Below, piece after piece: positions 58,813-64,000 of a DNA stretch of 64,000 nt. A model generated the notes under the pieces. That model did no database searches, had not been told where the DNA came from, and saw only the letters and a program-made list of their open reading frames with translations. The stretch's first letter is position 1. Every line of letters starts with the position of its first letter. Both the position numbers and the translations under genes were made by a program. Source of the stretch: Scolanthus callimorphus (taxonomy: Eukaryota; Cnidaria; Anthozoa; Actiniaria; Edwardsiidae); contig CM066913.1 of assembly GCA_033964015.1 (NCBI GenBank), forward strand, positions 16,887,854 to 16,951,853, given 5' to 3'.

Positions 58813-58902
58813 CACCCCCCCCCCCCCCCCCCCCCCCCCCCACCACCACCACCACCACCACCCCCACCACCACCACCACCACCACCACCCACCCACCCAC
58901 CC
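58813..58902. repeat. Poly-C and (CAC)n tract
   Basis: About 29 C followed by roughly 16 CAC units and CCCA units. The open frames through it (Pro/His or Gly/Trp runs) are artefacts of composition. Confidence 0.95.
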
Positions 58903-61744
58903 CGGGCAAAAATACCGAATGAGATCGCTTTTCGTCTGGCGGAGCCCATTTCTGTTTTTTTTCCTTATACACATCAGCAAGCAAAGTGTGATATTTTTCC
59001 AAATGTTCGCTGACACGGCGTTCCCTGCCTCAGAATTACAAATATATTTCTTCCAATGGCCCATTGCGATAGCATCCGGGATACTGGTATGTAAATTTCT
59101 AATCGACAAAACAACTCCACCGCTCGCCAAAAGGGTGTTGTTTTGTGTGGAAAGGAAGGGCAGAACATGGGAGGGCACTTGTTTTACATGTATTTTTGCC
59201 GGCTATATGCAGCCTATTGCTCTAGCTATCCTGGAACTTGCTAGCTGATGCGTGATTCTGCTGAGAAAGAGAGAAGCGGGACTTGGATGGACAACAACAC
59301 TCATCGATAGCAGACACAAACACTCAAACAAACGACAGAAAGGTGAACACTTAAGCTCCTTCAATATTACCGGTATAGCATTTTATTGACTTTAGATAAA
59401 ATGAGCTGGTCTCGCTATGATTATTACAGTCGAAAAATACTTCATGACCTCTGTGACATCATGTTAATTTTAAAAGCAAAAACGGGAACCAAGTATAGTA
59501 TTCCACGTCACACTTTTGGGTTGGACTTCTACCCCTTAATGTCCTTGATCACATCCTGCTATATATCCGCCTCTTGCTTTTCATTTTTTTCAGAATTAGA
59601 TACGAGATACTCACGTGAGTGATTGGCTGTGAGATCTTTCAGAGCCATTCTTCAGAAAATGTGAATAATTTTTGGAATATGCAAGGTTATAAGTTTATTG
59701 TAAGCTTTAACACATCGGCAAGCAAAGTGTGATATTTGTAAAACATGCTACAACAACAACACATTTATTGCCCCCGCGTAAAGAGAAATATAAGGTATAT
59801 TGTACATATGCCAGAAAAAATCTCGATTCGTCGGAGCAGGGTCCGCAAAGGTCTTGGGTAACGTCTATGATTGGATGATCAGATCACGTGACTTGCAAAA
59901 GGCCCGCAAAAGTCTTGGGTAACGTTTATGATTGGATGACCAGATCACGTGACTCGCAGCATGGGTTTGAGACCTCACTGTTGTCACTGGCGGACAATAA
60001 AAGTTCTAAACATTCACAACAAACTGTCGTGAAATTTAATAAATCACCAAAAACTCTAAGGAGACGCACAGCCGAATCAGTCAGTGCAATCCATAGTTCA
60101 GAATTTAGAAAATGTTGAGCTGCTGTGGCTGTGTAGTCTAGAGAAAAACTTGAATGTTCACAAAGCTAAGAGCTCTAAACCTCATAATAGTAGTAAAGCA
60201 TTCAAATGGTTGCTATTGTGCTTAACAATAGGTCACTCTATAAAATCCTCTCTAGCTTTCGCTACGAAAGAATGTGATAATTTACCGACAAGATTTACAT
60301 TTCATAAGTTCACAAAACTCAGAAAGAGGACTTTAGATTATTATTTTTGCATCAGCACAAGGGAGAAGTAGGCGTTTTTGTCTTCTTCCGATGTGTCCTG
60401 TTGCCGCTAAAGTATACTAAGTAGGTTAAAATAGTACTTTGTTGACCGGAATCTGGCAAGGGCGGAACGCGTTTTTTTAGTAGTGTTAAATTAAGTTCTA
60501 TTATAAGCTCTTTAGCAGCTTTAGGTGATGCTGGTATAAAAACGCCGATATAGGTTATTAGGGAGCAGCGATTGAAAAAGAGCAAAAGCAGAGAAGTCGC
60601 GAAGCAGAGACAGCCAACGAGAGTCTAAAGTCTTGTGTTCTGTTCTCTGTTGTAAGGAGTTCCGAAAGATCAATTGGCTTTAGGCTTTCAAGTATTCATA
60701 TTCATAGAGTTTTCAAACACGATTTTTTGTGCGCAAGTGTTTTCTGAGTAAGAATGTGTATTAATAGTCTTTTGGAATTTTGACACATAGTTTTCAGAAG
60801 AGTTTTTGGTATTTCGCTAGAGTTTCGTAAGAGTTTTGACGGCTTTTAGTACTTTTGTTAGAATTGTTTGTAGAGTTTCGGCTTAAACTCCAACAAGCTG
60901 ATAACGGTGGGTTCGCGTGTTGTCTGAAACAGCTGTAAAAATGTTAATTGAATACTTATTACATCTGCAGTTTAAAAGCAAGGGGCAGCTCTAGTGAGAA
61001 CTAATCTAGTTTACAATTGTCCAATTTTTCTCACTCGACCTATCCGAGTGCAGGAGTGTATTTCCAGAACTAACAACAGTATCCACTCAAAGGAATCATA
61101 TGATCTAATTGTTGGCAATGAGATGTAAAAACTGTTATGGTTGCCTACTAGTATGAAAAGTGTCGGATTTGAAAGCCAGGAAAAGGCAAATGACCAGACC
61201 AGAAACGTTTTTGGCTATACAAATTGACCTACTAGTGTGATTTGACTAAAACATTCAGCCTCATGGGCTATTGCTCAGAGCCATTTGGACTTGAGGAATA
61301 ATTGTTTAAGACGTAATCCATTTGAAATCGAGTAATGATTGGAAAAATTCTTGGACAAAATTATTTACATCATATTGTACACTTCGGTCTTACTGCTTTT
61401 GGTATCTGATCTAAAAAAAATCATTTCTTATAACACCGAACATCGAAAAGAATCCTGAAAGTTGTCCAAATTCATACAATTTGTATAGGTTGACAGCACT
61501 ATGAAATGAACATCAACAGCCAACACCATATCTTCACAACTTTGAAAAATTATTTCTCAGGTTTTCCTTGGGAATTTCTTCTCGTGTTATCACCAATTCC
61601 TTATTTATCACTACCTTTCATAAAATGCTAGAAACAAGGAAATTGGTTTTTGTATACTCTATCTAAAATTGTTTCCACTTTGTGTCAAGATTACTCGATT
61701 TTTCAGTGGATTTTCTCTTAATTATTGTTATTCAGGTTGTCATC
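58903..61744. other. Intergenic, no gene recognised
   Basis: Contains a two-copy tandem repeat of about 60 bp (59842-59894 and 59903-59954; motif GTCTTGGGTAACGT...GATCACGTGACT) and a single diverged end of the ACAGCTGTTTCAGG element near 60920. Small open frames lack supporting features. Confidence 0.5.
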
Positions 61745-63323
61745 ATGGGTGCTGAGGAATCTACGCCCCTTCCACCTCCTCCCCCTGGGTTTGAGTATAT
61801 GGTGATGTACATGACTGGCTATAACAAAATCAGAGTACTTCGGTACCCAGCAAGAGCTGTCAATCATACGCCAGGCTATTGTTGGACAGTGGTTGAGAGG
61901 TCTGCAGTCAGAAAGATCAAATGTGGCTACTCCATGACATTCAAGCTCAATGGAATGCCATTTGGAATTGGCACTAATAGCCATGAAGCTGCCAGTGCAA
62001 GGCAGATGGTTGGACAGATTCTATTGAACCTCAACGCAGTTGGCTGGCAACTGCTAACATGCAGTGACCTGGGAAGAGTCTATGATCTATCAACATTCTA
62101 CTTTGTCAGAAAATCAGTTGCACCAATCCAGCAGGCACTGTTATGCATAGGCTTTAGCCCCATGACAAGTTACAAATTATTAATGCTCCTTCTCATATTA
62201 TAGAGGTGATCAGAATTCAATCAAGACAATCTGGAAGCGTGGCATTCAAAATGAGAACTCAAAGGGATATTTTTGAGTTTAAACTGTATGGAAATCCCTG
62301 GTTTGCTACTGGTGATGACTCTGTACAGGCTCGGTTTCTTGTCAATATATTCTTTCAGTACTTGCTCAGATCAGCTCCTTTTGCACTGTAACTGCAACAT
62401 TAGAGCACTGCAGATACACTGTATTTTAGATATGACCCAACGTTGTACCAGGAGAGGCAGCATCTCATTTTGTGCTCAGTCTTAATAGGAATGATCGACT
62501 GAGATTGATTCACTCACCTCAGTCAATAATTCCTTTAGTGAAACAATTGATTGAGCAGTACTGAATGTGAGGGTTGGTATACAGAAAGAACGACAGTACT
62601 TTGGAGCTGGGAGTTTAAGCTCAGTGAACTCCTTGGTGGTCAACAGGGGATGAAGCTGTGATGCAAGATTTCTGATGTGCAAGTTGCTAGAAGGTCTTCA
62701 AACACAGGGTTGGCATGTGAAGGCTGCTATTGACATGTGTCGGCGGCAGAATGATAAAAGTGTCCTTGCATTTTATCAGTCCCTTCCCGAAATGCCCCTG
62801 TGGTTTGTCTGAGTTTCAATGACGAAGACAAGATAAGGTTGATAATGCTCCAGAGGAGTTCATTGGCCTTTGCAAGGAATTATTCAAGCTAAGTGGTGTA
62901 AAGGAATCAGGGAAGAGAAGCGTTTGCAGACGCCATGCATGGCCTACCAGTTCAAGCTGTTTGGGATCCCTGGACAGTTACTAGTAGTTGATGGTCTTCA
63001 CATCCGAAGCATGTTATGTTCATAATACAGATGCTGTCCCAAAGGGGATGGAAGCTTCTCATCTCTGCTGATGTGTCTGCCAAGTATGTCCACAGGGATA
63101 AAGCTCCTGACTACCCCCTTGACGTCCACAGTTGGTGGTTTACTTATGATGCAGAGGGTTCCAACAGACACAGCCGACATTTGGCTTCACCCCAACTCAA
63201 TTTGCTGCCCCTGCCAGTCAGCCATTGGATGCAGGATATGGTGCTCCACCTAGCTATGACCAGGTCATGCAAGGAACTAAAAACAGTAAAATGAACCATA
63301 GTTTTAGGACTATTCACAACTAG
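61745..63323 (+). pseudogene. Four-fold-repeat PPxY protein, copy B (frame-disrupted)
   Basis: Paralogue of 50605-52173 in the same orientation 11 kb downstream, again starting just after an acceptor-like TTGTTATTCAG. It opens MGAEESTPLPPPPPGFEY and keeps the unit landmarks FKLNGMPFGIG, FEFKLYGNPWFATG, a LIHSP boundary near 62506, and the tail PLDAGYGAPPSYDQVMQG with the PPxY motif. Indels break it repeatedly. Two compensating ones leave the first 173 codons open although the middle third is out of register with copy A. The two copies break at mostly different places, so either both decay independently or both carry assembly errors. Function unknown. Confidence 0.6.
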
Positions 63324-64000
63324 TTTTAAATGTAGATGTACTGCATATTATTAAAAGCTGCTCTTAGATATAAACCAATTTGACAAGATGTTGTTACAAC
63401 ATCTTGTAATTGCGGCAATAGCTGAGCCTGGTTGAGCTATATCCCGTGGGTGAAAGCCCTATATGTATACTTTATGTAAAAATGTTAAAAATGATCTGGT
63501 TGGAGTTGGCATCAATCTCTAGCCATGGCGGTTCTGATATTGGCCGGAAAATAAATTGCCAGCATGTCTGTGCGATAGCTGTGAGATAGGTAGGAATTGT
63601 ATTAAAATATTATTTTAGTTATTATAGCCTAGCCTGTGTAGCTGGCAGTTTTGTGTGTTCTCTGAGACGATTTCACTCCGACGCGAGATGTAAAACCACC
63701 AGCTATGGAGGCTATTATTACCATACCATCATATAACATGATGGTATGAGTCAGTTGCAAAGCTGTTGTGTTAGGAAACAATGTTAATAAACATACTCAA
63801 CAGAGTCCAGGGTTTAAAAACGTTTGTAGGACAGCCATGTTTAGAATAAATTATTTTCTAGGTAGGACAGGCAAGGCCTGGTGATGAATAGTAATTTCCA
63901 GCATTCTATGATGGCTGGAAATAACTGCTAATTTGAGACCCTGCTAGTTGTTTATGATAGAACCAATTGGAAATGAGATGGTCATGTGATGTATTTATGG
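63324..64000. other. 3' flank of copy B, nothing recognised
   Basis: Two short perfect hairpins are visible (ACAAGATGTTGT/ACAACATCTTGT near 63387-63412 and CATACCATCAT/ATGATGGTATG near 63722-63749). An AATAAA lies near 63550. No gene supported. Confidence 0.45.

Larger units (their letters stand above)
57099..58814. mobile_element. 1.7-kb element with about 140-bp terminal inverted repeats
   Basis: Left 57099-57245 (GAGCACACACTCG, then AATGAGGAAACTTAGTTCGA and on to AACATAGCAACACCAG) is mirrored almost base for base at 58664-58814. The long TIRs enclose non-coding sequence including a nested segment (57640-58580) with its own AGCGGAGCTCC / GGAGCTCCGCT ends. No transposase seen. Confidence 0.8.

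Noticed and set aside
58739..59248. Pro/His-rich 169-residue open frame
   Set aside because: It owes its length to a poly-C/(CAC)n tract; the rest lacks splice signals and family motifs.

Overview
This is animal nuclear DNA. It has spliced genes with GT-AG introns, little coding sequence and a very high density of short inverted-repeat mobile elements, microsatellites and poly-C/poly-G tracts. Gene structure and repeat style suggest an invertebrate, most likely an anthozoan cnidarian (coral or sea anemone). That placement is inference, not proof.

Layout. 1-11.6 kb: no gene recognised; two TCGAAC-rich inverted-repeat elements and one foldback element. 11.7-19.3 kb, minus strand: a six-exon gene whose product resembles the fungal mitochondrial ribosomal protein L20/mL58. 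19.3-19.7 kb: a putative divergent promoter. 19.7-23.0 kb, plus strand: a four-exon gene for a 115-residue protein with an N-myristoylation/palmitoylation-type start and no recognised family. 23.1-34.4 kb: a 5.66-kb head-to-tail duplication; each unit ends with a GC-richer promoter-like stretch and a first exon that fits, in phase, the next gene. 35.0-44.8 kb, plus strand: glucose-6-phosphate dehydrogenase (G6PD), the best-supported gene here, with 14 body exons and introns full of small transposons. 44.8-50.6 kb: repeats, a non-LTR reverse-transcriptase relic split by a small transposon, and a hairpin array. 50.6-52.2 and 61.7-63.3 kb: two frame-disrupted paralogues of an unrecognised four-fold-repeat protein with a PPxY tail. 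53.1-54.9 and 57.1-58.8 kb: two larger inverted-repeat elements, the second with a tandem array of double CRE-like palindromes.

How the genes relate. G6PD supplies cytosolic NADPH. The L20-like protein would act in the mitochondrial ribosome. The 115-residue protein would sit on a membrane. I see no operon-like or pathway link. The main points of interest are the duplicated G6PD promoter and first exon, the four-fold-repeat family, a set of TIR elements with 9-bp target duplications caught at several loci, and a recurring pattern of single-base indels (exon-phase breaks and differences between duplicate units) suggesting base-level assembly errors.
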